From contig CAAERO010000025.1 of assembly GCA_900758495.1 (NCBI GenBank), positions 1 to 13,631 on the forward strand: a stretch of 13,631 nt of DNA, in the 5' to 3' direction. The notes beneath the pieces are model-generated. The model did not search any database and was not told the origin of the DNA. It saw nothing but the letters and a program-made list of their open reading frames with translations. The position numbers and the translations under genes were made by a program. This DNA comes from Bacilli bacterium. GTDB lineage: Bacteria > Bacillota_I > Bacilli_A > RF39 > UBA660. This document shows, piece by piece, positions 1 to 7,269 of the stretch (within the stretch, counting starts at the first letter, position 1; every line of letters starts with the position of its first letter).

Positions 1-191
1 CCATCATATTGATTAGTATTAACAACTGTTCCTTGCACTATTTGTCCATTATAACCAGTAAGAACACTAGCAGCTTGACTCATTCTTTCTGCTCCAATAG
101 CAGTGCTTGTAGCCTTATTTTTTAAAACATCAATTAAACTTTTTATTTCACCAGCTGTTCCTCTAATCCCATATGTACTTACTTTTGCCAT
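1..191 (-). CDS. Unrecognised protein, last visible gene of the type VII secretion cluster (3' end beyond window)
   Basis: This reading frame starts at ATG 191-189 and stays open to the window edge, giving 63 complete codons of N-terminal sequence (MAKVSTYGIRGTAGEIKSLI...). The start is supported by an AAAGGTG ribosome binding site at 197-203, which overlaps the stop codon of the preceding gene, so translation is probably coupled. The visible part looks mostly helical (about residues 13-45), then turns to a Gly/Asn/Thr-rich stretch (TGYNGQIVQGTVVNTNQ). I see no signal peptide, no membrane segment and no clear WXG motif, and I do not recognise the family. Because it is the last visible gene after three WXG100-like genes and essC/esaB, a secreted substrate or accessory protein is a reasonable inference. 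Its full length and any toxin domain cannot be judged here. Confidence 0.7.
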   Translation of the reverse strand, partial: MAKVSTYGIRGTAGEIKSLIDVLKNKATSTAIGAERMSQAASVLTGYNGQIVQGTVVNTNQYD

Positions 192-201
192 AATGTCACC
201 T

Positions 202-492
202 TTAATCCATTCCTAAATAATCTTTATGATAACCTTTACTTATTGACACCGTTGCAGTTTTTAGATTACCTAATTCAGACTCAATACTAGAATAGCTATC
301 TAATTCACTTGCTATAGAAGTTATTTTTGATATTTCTCTTGCTCCTCCATCTGTTTGCCATACATCCGAAAGAATGTTTATTACATCTTTTAATGAAGCT
401 ATTGCTGCATTAAATTCACCAGTTGCAGGTAATTCTGTTTTTGCATCTTCAAATGTCTTTTTTGCTTCTTCTACTTGTGCTTCTGAAACCAT
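202..492 (-). CDS. Small helical WXG100-like protein (third of three)
   Basis: This is a 96-residue protein of ESX/WXG100 size with no signal peptide or membrane segment, predicted as two helices. At the central turn it has VWQTDGG (about residues 43-49), which keeps the tryptophan and following glycines of a WXG turn but not the exact W-x-G spacing. The frame is open to an upstream ATG at 507, but GGGAGGG lies just before ATG 492, and that motif would be inside the coding region if 507 were used, so I choose 492. The gene follows an intrinsic terminator and precedes the truncated gene by about 10 nt. WXG100-type proteins are secreted as folded dimers by the EssC machine. Whether this one is a substrate, a chaperone or a structural partner is inference. 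Confidence 0.75.
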   Translation of the reverse strand: MVSEAQVEEAKKTFEDAKTELPATGEFNAAIASLKDVINILSDVWQTDGGAREISKITSIASELDSYSSIESELGNLKTATVSISKGYHKDYLGMD

Positions 493-514
493 CTTTATCC
501 CTCCCATCTATTCT

Positions 515-539
515 AAAAAAGCAATACAAACGTATTGCT
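515..539 (-). terminator. Intrinsic terminator or attenuator inside the WXG100-like gene series
   Basis: Read on the minus strand, AGCAATAC pairs perfectly with GTATTGCT (8 bp; plus-strand arms 520-527 and 532-539) around a 4-nt loop, followed at once by a run of U. It begins 5 nt after the stop of the upstream small gene and ends just before the ribosome binding site of the next. It probably lowers expression of the two distal genes rather than ending the operon. Confidence 0.8.
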
Positions 540-544
540 ATAAA

Positions 545-853
545 TTATTGATTACCCTGATTTAAAGTATCAAGAATATTCTTATCAGCTGTATCAATTG
601 TTTCAGCAGAAGTTGTTAAGTCATTTCTAATATTTGTTTCTACTGTATCAAATTCTTGTTTTAAATTGTTAATTCTTGTTTTAATTTCTCCAAAAATTTC
701 ATCAATTCTTTGACTTGTCAAACCGCCAGCTCTTAAACTATCGTAAGCTTCATTTACTTGATTTGTTTCGTCAGTCATATGATTATTAAATTGTGTTTTT
801 AAGTAATCAACACCTTCTAATATAGCAGTAACTGATGCTTCTTTTCTATCCAT
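545..853 (-). CDS. Small helical protein, WXG100/LXG-accessory-like (second of three)
   Basis: This 102-residue acidic protein is almost entirely predicted helix, with a likely turn at SLRAGGLTSQ (about residues 39-48) between two amphipathic helices. It has no signal peptide or membrane segment. Its size, helical-hairpin plan and position fit an ESX/WXG100-like or LXG-accessory protein, but there is no tryptophan anywhere, so the W-x-G motif is absent; the AGG in the turn may replace it. The start at 853 is set by an excellent AAAGGAGG site. It lies 14 nt after the preceding small gene and is followed 5 nt later by a terminator. The two genes around that 14-nt gap may encode a heterodimer, as in EsxA/EsxB-type pairs; this is inference. 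Confidence 0.75.
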   Translation of the reverse strand: MDRKEASVTAILEGVDYLKTQFNNHMTDETNQVNEAYDSLRAGGLTSQRIDEIFGEIKTRINNLKQEFDTVETNIRNDLTTSAETIDTADKNILDTLNQGNQ

Positions 854-867
854 ATTATTTCCTCCTT

Positions 868-1152
868 TTAAGCTTCATCCATTTGATTTACATAAGAAAT
901 TGATGAATCTAATTCTTCAATTCTTGCATTAATATAATCAATGAATCCTTGTACGTCATTATTGATAAATGACTCTAATCTTGATTGTGCTAAAATACTA
1001 CCTGCTGTAGACCAATATGATTTTAATTGTTGATTATTATACTCAATCAATTCATTTTTAATTTTAATCATACTATCCTTTGTTTCTGTTAAACGTGAAA
1101 CAACTTGTTGAATTTTTTCCTGTTGAAAATATACAGAATCGTTATATGCCAT
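868..1152 (-). CDS. WXG100-family ESX-like protein (first of three, EsxA-like)
   Basis: This 94-residue protein has the length and helix-turn-helix plan of EsxA/YukE proteins. The first helix is about residues 8-42, the turn is SYWSTAGS (about 45-52), and the second helix is about 53-90. The turn keeps the tryptophan but reads W-S-T-A-G rather than W-x-G. The start at 1152 has a purine-rich AAAGGTAGG site upstream. It is the first gene after a promoter at 1180-1208 and lies close behind esaB. WXG100 proteins are exported without a classical signal peptide by the FtsK/SpoIIIE-type ATPase EssC, often as antiparallel four-helix dimers. This one is the best EsxA equivalent in the window. Whether it is a core component or a dedicated effector partner is not shown by sequence. 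Confidence 0.82.
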   Translation of the reverse strand: MAYNDSVYFQQEKIQQVVSRLTETKDSMIKIKNELIEYNNQQLKSYWSTAGSILAQSRLESFINNDVQGFIDYINARIEELDSSISYVNQMDEA

Positions 1153-1179
1153 AATTTTTTCCTACCTTTCTATAATTAA

Positions 1180-1208
1180 ACTTTATCATACTTTTTTTGG
1201 CTAATCAA
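1180..1208 (-). promoter_or_regulatory. Predicted promoter for the WXG100-like genes
   Basis: On the minus strand TTGATT (plus 1203-1208) is followed after 17 nt by TAAAGT (1180-1185), with TG at the extended -10 position. It sits in the 72-nt gap between esaB and the first WXG100-like gene. The layout matches the essC promoter (TTGATA, 17 nt, TGA, TATTCT), so the small genes can probably be transcribed more strongly than essC and esaB. Confidence 0.5.
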
Positions 1209-1224
1209 CTATGTAGACATTTTT

Positions 1225-1479
1225 TTACATAAATACTAATTGTGTACCATATCTTATATCAGTTTTTTGTAAAATAACATTATTATTATATTCTTTACCA
1301 GTTATTCTATTATAAAATTTTTCTTTATTTGTCACTATATAATAACCATTAGATACATCAACTAAACCTTTAGCAAGTAAAGAAGATATTTCTCCTATTT
1401 TTTTATTAACAGGAAGAAATACTTCATACTTCTTTTCAATTAATGGTACTATTATTGTTACTAAAACTTTATCTTCCAT
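1225..1479 (-). CDS. esaB: EsaB/YukD-like ubiquitin-fold protein of the type VIIb secretion system
   Basis: The product is 84 residues, the usual size of EsaB/YukD. It has the expected ubiquitin-like beta-grasp pattern: two opening strands (VLVTIIVPLIEKKYEVFLPV, about residues 5-24), a helix (KIGEISSLLAKGLVDV), and a closing segment with T-D-I-R-Y-G-T-Q-L-V-F typical of the family's last strand. It has no C-terminal di-glycine, so it is not a conjugated ubiquitin. In Staphylococcus aureus and Bacillus subtilis this cytoplasmic protein is part of, or regulates, the type VII secretion apparatus; the mechanism is not settled. The start codon shares one base with the essC stop (TAATG), and an AAGGTG site lies in the essC tail at 1487-1492, so it is probably translated by coupling. 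The assignment rests on size, fold pattern and linkage to essC. Confidence 0.88.
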   Translation of the reverse strand: MEDKVLVTIIVPLIEKKYEVFLPVNKKIGEISSLLAKGLVDVSNGYYIVTNKEKFYNRITGKEYNNNVILQKTDIRYGTQLVFM

Positions 1480-4400
1480 TATTCGTCACCTTCTAATACT
1501 TTAATTCTAGTTGCTATACCATTATCAACAACATAACCAAAGTTAGGTGGTATTTGTTCATTTAATATTCTAAATGAAGTTGAAATACTATAAAGAGTAT
1601 TATTATTAATTCCTCTTCCTACATATATTCCACCGTCACTTGATACAAATTGCTTAAACCAAGTTTCATAAGCAAATGTTTTTATATCTACTACTCGACC
1701 GACAAATACGATAGAAACATTTTTTAATTCACTCATCTTAGTAAAAATTGTTATTAAACTATTTTTAGTAGTAGGATCTAAACTACCAATTAGTTTTTCA
1801 ACCCCAGTAATAAATACTATTAAATTGTTAGTTCTATCTTCTCTAAAGACTTCATCATTAAGGAATTTGAAAGAATCAACTGCTAAGTTATGATAGATAA
1901 CATTTTCAAAAGTATTTTCATCATAAAAATCTTTTAAGTCAAGAACCATAGTTTCTACATTAACTAGACTTGTTGTCTCTTTGATTATTAAACTAGTTAA
2001 TTTAGCAAGTGCTGTCATGTCTTCAGAGTTAATCAAGCTGATAAGATTTTTCTTAAAGTTGTAAGTTGCAATATCAAGTGTTTCCTTTTCAATACCAACT
2101 GGAATAGTAGTTAAATCTTGAAGAGCTTGTCTGACATCACTTAAAGTTACTTTTTCTGGTAATACTGGTACTCGAGTAGCTCTTGTCTTAATTTGTTCAT
2201 TTAATGCTGAAATAACTTGTTTAACATAGTCATTTAATTTATCATTTTCACAAACAGAAGCAGTTTGAAATTCATAAGGAACATCATCTAGCAAAATAAC
2301 ACCACGATTAGTTATATCTGCTATTAAAGGGGCTTTCTTACCAAGTAACATATTATACTCGATTGGTGCTGATAATTTTAAAGGAATAATAGTTGGGAAA
2401 TTAGAACGCATACTAAGTCTTAAAGCTCTATCACTAATAGCTGTTACAACTGAATATATTCCATACTTTGCCCCATCTCTTGTTATCTTAGCAACATCTT
2501 GTTCAAAATCCTCAAAACTTTCTTTAAAGTTCTCATATCCAGATATCATAAAGACGATAGCTGGTAAGGTCTTTCCTGAATGAGAACAATAGAAATTGTA
2601 ACTACCATTAAAGTCTTGGAATAATTTTTTTCTCTTTTCTATTTCTAGCATTAAAAGTTTAAGTAACTTATCTACTTTTTCTTCCTCATTAGCAAATATT
2701 ACATCACCAACTTGTGGAGCATTTTCATATATTTTTAAGGTTTCATTATCAAAATCTAACGCATAAATGTTAACTTCTTCCGTAGTATAAGTAGTTATTA
2801 AGGAATACAAAATGGTATTGGTAATAGTATTCTTTTCCGTCATACTGTAAATTACGACATTACCTTCTTGTCCTAGATCAATAGATAAAAGTCCTTGCTT
2901 TTGATTAGCTGGGTCATCATATTCACCAATAACTAAAGAAACATCAAATGGTTTTCTTACAAAGTTATATTTACTTTTTAGATTATCTAAGTAAATACTA
3001 CTAGCAAGTTTTGGTAACCATAATTGTTTAACAGTGATACTATTCTTTTTAGCAAGTGCAGAAAGATATTTAACAATACTAGGTAATTGTTCTCCTTCCA
3101 CTTTTATATTTACTTTTGGAGTATCAATACTTTTTATACTCTTTCCTGTTTCATTAATGAATTCAATAGAATCATCTTTCTGATGATATACTTTATCAAG
3201 TGGAACATAAGGAGCTCCTGCCCAAGCTGCTTGTCCTTGAGCAAATAACTCATCATAACCTACTTGTAAATAAAATCTACCAACTTCCTTTATCATTGCT
3301 GCATCTGGTCTTTTTATTACTTCATTGGAATCATTAGCATCTTGAACTTTTAAACAAACTTTAAATCTAGAGTTAGACCAAATCTGGTCATTTACTACAC
3401 CACTAGGTTTTTGGGTAGCTAGTATTAAGTGAACTCCTAAAGAACGTCCAATACGAGCTGTTGATATTAATTGATCCATAAATTCTGGTTGTTGACTTTT
3501 AAGTTCGGCAAACTCATCAGAAATAATGAATAGATGAGAAACGGCTTTATCTAGCAGTCCTTCACGATAATATTTTTGATATTTATAAATATCGATTGTT
3601 CCTTCTCCTAATTTCTCACGGGCTTCATTAAATAGTTTTTGTCTTCTTTTTAACTCACTTTCTATTGATGATAGTGCTCTATTAATATCTGCTGTTTCTA
3701 GATTGGTTATAGTTCCTGCTAAGTGTGGTAATACCATTTTTTTATCTTGACTTTCAAAAGCTCCTACTAAACCTCCACCTTTATAATCAATTAAAACAAA
3801 CTGAACTTCATCAGGATGAAAGTTGATAGCCATTGATAAAATATAAGTAATTATAAACTCTGATTTACCAGAACCAGTCATACCAGCAATCAAGCCATGT
3901 GGACCTTCTTCACGTTCATGTAAATCAAGTTTGAATAAATTACCATCAGTTGATAAACCAACTGGTACTGATAAGCTATTTATAGGATTATTAACTTTCC
4001 ATCTTTCAAGAGGATTTAATTGTTCAATTCTTCCTACATTATACATTTCTAAAAATCCTACTGTTTTTGGTAAATTATATTCTTCATCTTTACTTTCTAA
4101 AGGAATATTTATTAATCTTAGGGAACAATAAGATAAATCTAATTTATCAACTGGTTCAATAGTAAATGTTCTTTGAGAATCTTTTTGAATTTCACTTTCA
4201 AAGATACCTCCATTTTGCATATCATTTATGCCAATAAAGGCTTTAGTAGCAGTTGGTAAATTAGCAATAGACGGATGAAGTATTAATAAACTAAAACCTA
4301 AGTTACCATCCATTTCTAGTATTTGATCAATTAAAGAGAAGTTTTTAACCATCTTGTAATCGTCAGTTATTATCATATAATAGGTAGAAAAGTTCTTATA

Positions 4401-6038
4401 TAGTTGCTCTCTATTTTGTTTTATTTTCTCTGTTTGTGCAATTCTTGACGTCATTATTCGTTGTAAGTATTGCGTTATTTCTTTAGCATCATCAAAGTTA
4501 CTAGCAAAAAATCTTGTTTCCTTGTCATTACTAAATAGATGTGGCATCATTTTAATATTTTCCCAATATTCTAGATTTGCTTCATTGGTTAAAATAACTA
4601 TTTTTAAATCATAATAACTATGAAGTGCTACCATTTGTAGTAGTAATAAATCTGTATAAGGTTTTATGTATTCATATCTTCCACAAATAGCCATTATATT
4701 TTTAGTAACAAAATTTTCTACTACTGGTGCTCCATCTATATACTTATATTTTTCAGTTATAATCATCATCTTTTCTTCAAGATTATTATCATCAACTGTA
4801 AAATGTTCTGTTGGATAAGTAAAGTTAATAGATAAAGTTGTTCTTCCTAGTCCAAGTCGCATAGAAAGAAAATCATTTTGATGTAGTTCTCTTCCCCATA
4901 ATGTTCTACTTTTATTAATTATCATTTGATAACATTCACTAGGGCTGATATTGTTTGATAATAATATTTGTTTTTGTTTAGTAGATATGTTTAATAATTC
5001 TTGTTCTTTTTTTACCAAATATTCATTATATTTTTTCTCTAATTTAGCTTTTTTCTTTTCTTGCATTTTCTTAGTATAATGTCTATTTATAGTTGGCCAA
5101 AGAAGAGTTCCTGCCATCATTGAAATAGAAATTGCTATTGTTGGCATTACACTCATCATATTTCCTGTACCATTTTGCATAGACATAAACGCAACTAATA
5201 ACATAACAAAGGAAGTAGAAGCCATTGTTATCATTGGTCCGATAGTTAAAATAAAAGGCATTTCTTCTTGTTCATTGTTATTAGGAGGAGCATCAAGTTT
5301 AAAGTCTTCTTTTTCTACTACTTCTACAAAACGAGGAGACCTTACAAAATAATCGTTTTTGTCATATAGTGTTATTTCTTCTTCCTCTTCTGTTGTAACT
5401 ACTTTCTCATTAACTTGTCGTTCTATATATTTAGCAGGTAAACTTCCATTATAAGTTACACTATCTAAAGGATTATTAAATACTAACATATTACCTAGAA
5501 CAATAATTTTAAGACCCATTATAAAAATAACATCACCATGATTAAGTCTTCTCATTCCATATAAAGCTTGATTATTTATAAAAGCTTTATACTGGCTATC
5601 TAAGTCTTTTATTAACCAAGTTCTATTTTGATAAGTTATTTCAATATGATGTGGTGATACTAATTGATTGTTGCAACTAATAGCATTATCAGTAGAACTT
5701 CCTACTGTAAATTTACAGTCTCTTTCAACTGAAAGATATTTCATTGAAAGGTCATTTACTGGTGAAACATATAAAATATAGTAACCTGCTTCATCTTTTA
5801 ATTGGAGTATTAAGAATAAGTATTCACTAAGTTCTACTTCTCTTAAAACTTCTTTATTAGCTAATATTCTTACATTTTTATTACTATATGCTTTCCACTT
5901 TCCATTATCTTCACTTATATTTATTAGATTTATTTCATTATTATATTTGTCTTTATCTTTAACCCAATAACTACCAGATACAGTGGAAGGTAAAGTGAAA
6001 CTTATTAGTTTTTCTTGATTTAGTACATAAACTAACAT
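1479..6038 (-). CDS. essC: EssC, FtsK/SpoIIIE-type motor ATPase of a type VIIb secretion system
   Basis: This 1519-residue membrane ATPase drives export of WXG100/LXG proteins; S. aureus EssC is near 1480 residues. The N-terminus has two FHA-like domains (about 1-95 and 105-190), the second with G113 and a partial S-x-x-H (S128-H131). An acidic linker (216-221), two membrane segments (about 261-287 and 295-315) and a basic coiled coil (about 321-357) follow. ATPase domain 1 has a perfect Walker A, GMTGSGKS (719-726), and Walker B HLFIISDE (835-842). The second module (about 1030-1260) has YSMTEKNT (about 1064-1071) where Walker A should be and FMISGYE instead of a D-E Walker B. The third (about 1310-1515) is also degenerate (VFITGVE, 1408-1414). 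AGGAGGG at 6045-6051 fixes the start. It is the first gene of its operon and overlaps esaB by one base. Confidence 0.95.
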   Translation of the reverse strand: MLVYVLNQEKLISFTLPSTVSGSYWVKDKDKYNNEINLINISEDNGKWKAYSNKNVRILANKEVLREVELSEYLFLILQLKDEAGYYILYVSPVNDLSMKYLSVERDCKFTVGSSTDNAISCNNQLVSPHHIEITYQNRTWLIKDLDSQYKAFINNQALYGMRRLNHGDVIFIMGLKIIVLGNMLVFNNPLDSVTYNGSLPAKYIERQVNEKVVTTEEEEEITLYDKNDYFVRSPRFVEVVEKEDFKLDAPPNNNEQEEMPFILTIGPMITMASTSFVMLLVAFMSMQNGTGNMMSVMPTIAISISMMAGTLLWPTINRHYTKKMQEKKKAKLEKKYNEYLVKKEQELLNISTKQKQILLSNNISPSECYQMIINKSRTLWGRELHQNDFLSMRLGLGRTTLSINFTYPTEHFTVDDNNLEEKMMIITEKYKYIDGAPVVENFVTKNIMAICGRYEYIKPYTDLLLLQMVALHSYYDLKIVILTNEANLEYWENIKMMPHLFSNDKETRFFASNFDDAKEITQYLQRIMTSRIAQTEKIKQNREQLYKNFSTYYMIITDDYKMVKNFSLIDQILEMDGNLGFSLLILHPSIANLPTATKAFIGINDMQNGGIFESEIQKDSQRTFTIEPVDKLDLSYCSLRLINIPLESKDEEYNLPKTVGFLEMYNVGRIEQLNPLERWKVNNPINSLSVPVGLSTDGNLFKLDLHEREEGPHGLIAGMTGSGKSEFIITYILSMAINFHPDEVQFVLIDYKGGGLVGAFESQDKKMVLPHLAGTITNLETADINRALSSIESELKRRQKLFNEAREKLGEGTIDIYKYQKYYREGLLDKAVSHLFIISDEFAELKSQQPEFMDQLISTARIGRSLGVHLILATQKPSGVVNDQIWSNSRFKVCLKVQDANDSNEVIKRPDAAMIKEVGRFYLQVGYDELFAQGQAAWAGAPYVPLDKVYHQKDDSIEFINETGKSIKSIDTPKVNIKVEGEQLPSIVKYLSALAKKNSITVKQLWLPKLASSIYLDNLKSKYNFVRKPFDVSLVIGEYDDPANQKQGLLSIDLGQEGNVVIYSMTEKNTITNTILYSLITTYTTEEVNIYALDFDNETLKIYENAPQVGDVIFANEEEKVDKLLKLLMLEIEKRKKLFQDFNGSYNFYCSHSGKTLPAIVFMISGYENFKESFEDFEQDVAKITRDGAKYGIYSVVTAISDRALRLSMRSNFPTIIPLKLSAPIEYNMLLGKKAPLIADITNRGVILLDDVPYEFQTASVCENDKLNDYVKQVISALNEQIKTRATRVPVLPEKVTLSDVRQALQDLTTIPVGIEKETLDIATYNFKKNLISLINSEDMTALAKLTSLIIKETTSLVNVETMVLDLKDFYDENTFENVIYHNLAVDSFKFLNDEVFREDRTNNLIVFITGVEKLIGSLDPTTKNSLITIFTKMSELKNVSIVFVGRVVDIKTFAYETWFKQFVSSDGGIYVGRGINNNTLYSISTSFRILNEQIPPNFGYVVDNGIATRIKVLEGDE

Positions 6039-6062
6039 TTAATACCCTCCTATTCTTATTTA

Positions 6063-6091
6063 AGAATATCAAATTTTTTAGTTTTTATCAA
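6063..6091 (-). promoter_or_regulatory. Predicted promoter of the essC operon
   Basis: On the minus strand TTGATA (plus 6086-6091), a 17-nt spacer and TATTCT (6063-6068) with an extended TG lie just upstream of the essC ribosome binding site. The predicted leader is very short (about 15-20 nt). The -35 box falls at the edge of the broken substrate-binding gene, so this promoter arrived with, or was formed by, the junction. Confidence 0.6.
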
Positions 6092-6095
6092 TATT

Positions 6096-6524
6096 GGCTT
6101 TCGTTTTCTTGCATTATGTGAGCCTAATGCTTTACAAGTAGAAAAACAAGGTTATGGTTATGTCGTAGCTTCTGTTGGAGAACTTGGTGGTGTTGTACCT
6201 TATACTACTTACTTTGCAAGAAATAGCTATCTGGTAAAAAATAACGATTTAATTAAAAATTTTAGAAATGCTATCCAAAAAGGACTTGATTTTGTTCATA
6301 ATTCTACCGATGAAGAAGTAGCAAAGGTTATTATTAATCAATTTCCTGACACTTCTTTAAAGGATATTACTAATGTTGTTAAAAGATATCGTAAGATTGA
6401 AGCTTGGCCTAAAACAACTGAATATAAAAAAGAATCTTTTGATCACTTACAAGAGATTATGAAAAATGCTAACGAACTTGATAAGAAAGTTTCTTATGAT
6501 AAACTAAAATATGACATCAAATAA
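6096..6524 (+). pseudogene. 5'-truncated ABC transporter substrate-binding protein (NitT/TauT/NMT1-like), C-terminal part
   Basis: A plus-strand frame without a usable start encodes about 142 residues ending at TAA 6522-6524. It contains FRFLALCEP, then YGYVVASVGELGG, VPYTTYFARNSYLV, and a helical tail with IQKGLDFVHNSTDEEVAKVI and VKRYRKIEAWP. This matches the C-lobe of periplasmic-type binding proteins in the NMT1/SsuA/ThiY group (known family pattern: E-P-x-A...G-Y-x-V-A-S-x-G-E...P-Y-T-x-x-x-A). Such proteins are usually about 320-340 residues, so the signal peptide/lipobox and N-lobe (roughly 190 residues) are missing. Homology seems to start between 6090 and 6110, where the essC promoter lies. 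It overlaps the downstream ATPase start by 14 nt, the normal operon arrangement, so it was once the first gene of an intact transporter operon. The ligand cannot be told. Confidence 0.85.
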
Positions 6525-7269
6525 CAATATTTTAGAAATAGCACATCTAGAAAAGAATTACCAAGATACTAAAGGGGAAATTAAAGCGATTGATGATTTT
6601 TCCTTCCAAGTAGAGAAGGGAAAATTTATCTCTATTGTTGGTCCTTCTGGTTGTGGAAAAAGTACGCTACTTTCTATTCTGGCCAAGCTTGAAAATAAGT
6701 CTAGTGGAAATATAAAGTTTAATAAAGATAATATAGTTCTAGGTTATATGTTACAAAAAGATAGTTTGTTTCCTTGGTTAACTATTCTAGATAACTGTCT
6801 TTTAGGATTAAAAATAAAAAATATTAATAATGATGATAATGTTAGTTATGTTAATCATTTATTAGATAGCTATGGTCTAACCGAATTCAAAGATAAATAT
6901 CCTAATAGTTTATCTGGAGGTATGAGACAAAGAGTTGCTCTTATTAGAACACTTGCTATTCATCCCGATATATTATTATTAGATGAACCATTTTCAGCTC
7001 TTGATGCTATGACTAGAGTAGCTCTTGCTGATGATTTATATAAAATGATAAAGAAGGAAGGTAAAACTGTCTTAATGGTAACTCACGATATTGCAGAAGC
7101 TGTTAGTTTAAGTGATATTGTTATTGTATTGACAAAAAGACCTGCTAAAATTAAAACTATATATGATATAAATTTTGAAAAAAGAGATACACCTTTTGAG
7201 AATAGAAAGAAAAAAGAGTTTAATATCTATTATGAAAAGATATGGAGGGATTTAGATGTCCATATCTAA
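6511..7269 (+). CDS. ABC transporter ATP-binding protein (NitT/TauT/SsuB-like)
   Basis: This 252-residue cytoplasmic ATPase has all motifs intact: Walker A GPSGCGKST (44-52), Q-loop Q82 in MLQKDSLFPW, signature LSGGM (134-138), Walker B LLLDEP (155-160) and switch histidine H192 (THD). The length, the Q-loop context and ALDAMTR after Walker B are typical of the nitrate/sulfonate/taurine and thiamine-precursor group of importers. The ATG lies inside the end of the substrate-binding fragment (14-nt overlap) with only a weak ribosome binding site, so translation was probably coupled to the upstream gene. It overlaps the permease by 14 nt. With the upstream gene cut, I see no convincing plus-strand promoter, so expression is uncertain though the frame is undamaged. 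The substrate is not determinable from this sequence. Confidence 0.93.
   Translation: MTSNNNILEIAHLEKNYQDTKGEIKAIDDFSFQVEKGKFISIVGPSGCGKSTLLSILAKLENKSSGNIKFNKDNIVLGYMLQKDSLFPWLTILDNCLLGLKIKNINNDDNVSYVNHLLDSYGLTEFKDKYPNSLSGGMRQRVALIRTLAIHPDILLLDEPFSALDAMTRVALADDLYKMIKKEGKTVLMVTHDIAEAVSLSDIVIVLTKRPAKIKTIYDINFEKRDTPFENRKKKEFNIYYEKIWRDLDVHI

Noticed and set aside
374..565. Plus-strand open frame over the small WXG100-like genes
   Set aside because: It runs antisense across two well-supported minus-strand genes and their terminator, and has no ribosome binding site or recognisable protein features.
540..575. TTGATA-18-AATAAT as a promoter for the third small gene
   Set aside because: The transcript would begin at or inside the terminator hairpin, and the -10 box is imperfect, so I did not call it.
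1200..1235. TATGTA/TACATA inverted repeat at the end of esaB as a terminator
   Set aside because: The stem is only 6 bp, the loop is about 10 nt and no U run follows on the minus strand, so it does not look like an intrinsic terminator.
3931..4131. Plus-strand open frame within essC
   Set aside because: It is antisense to a long conserved region of EssC and has no independent support.
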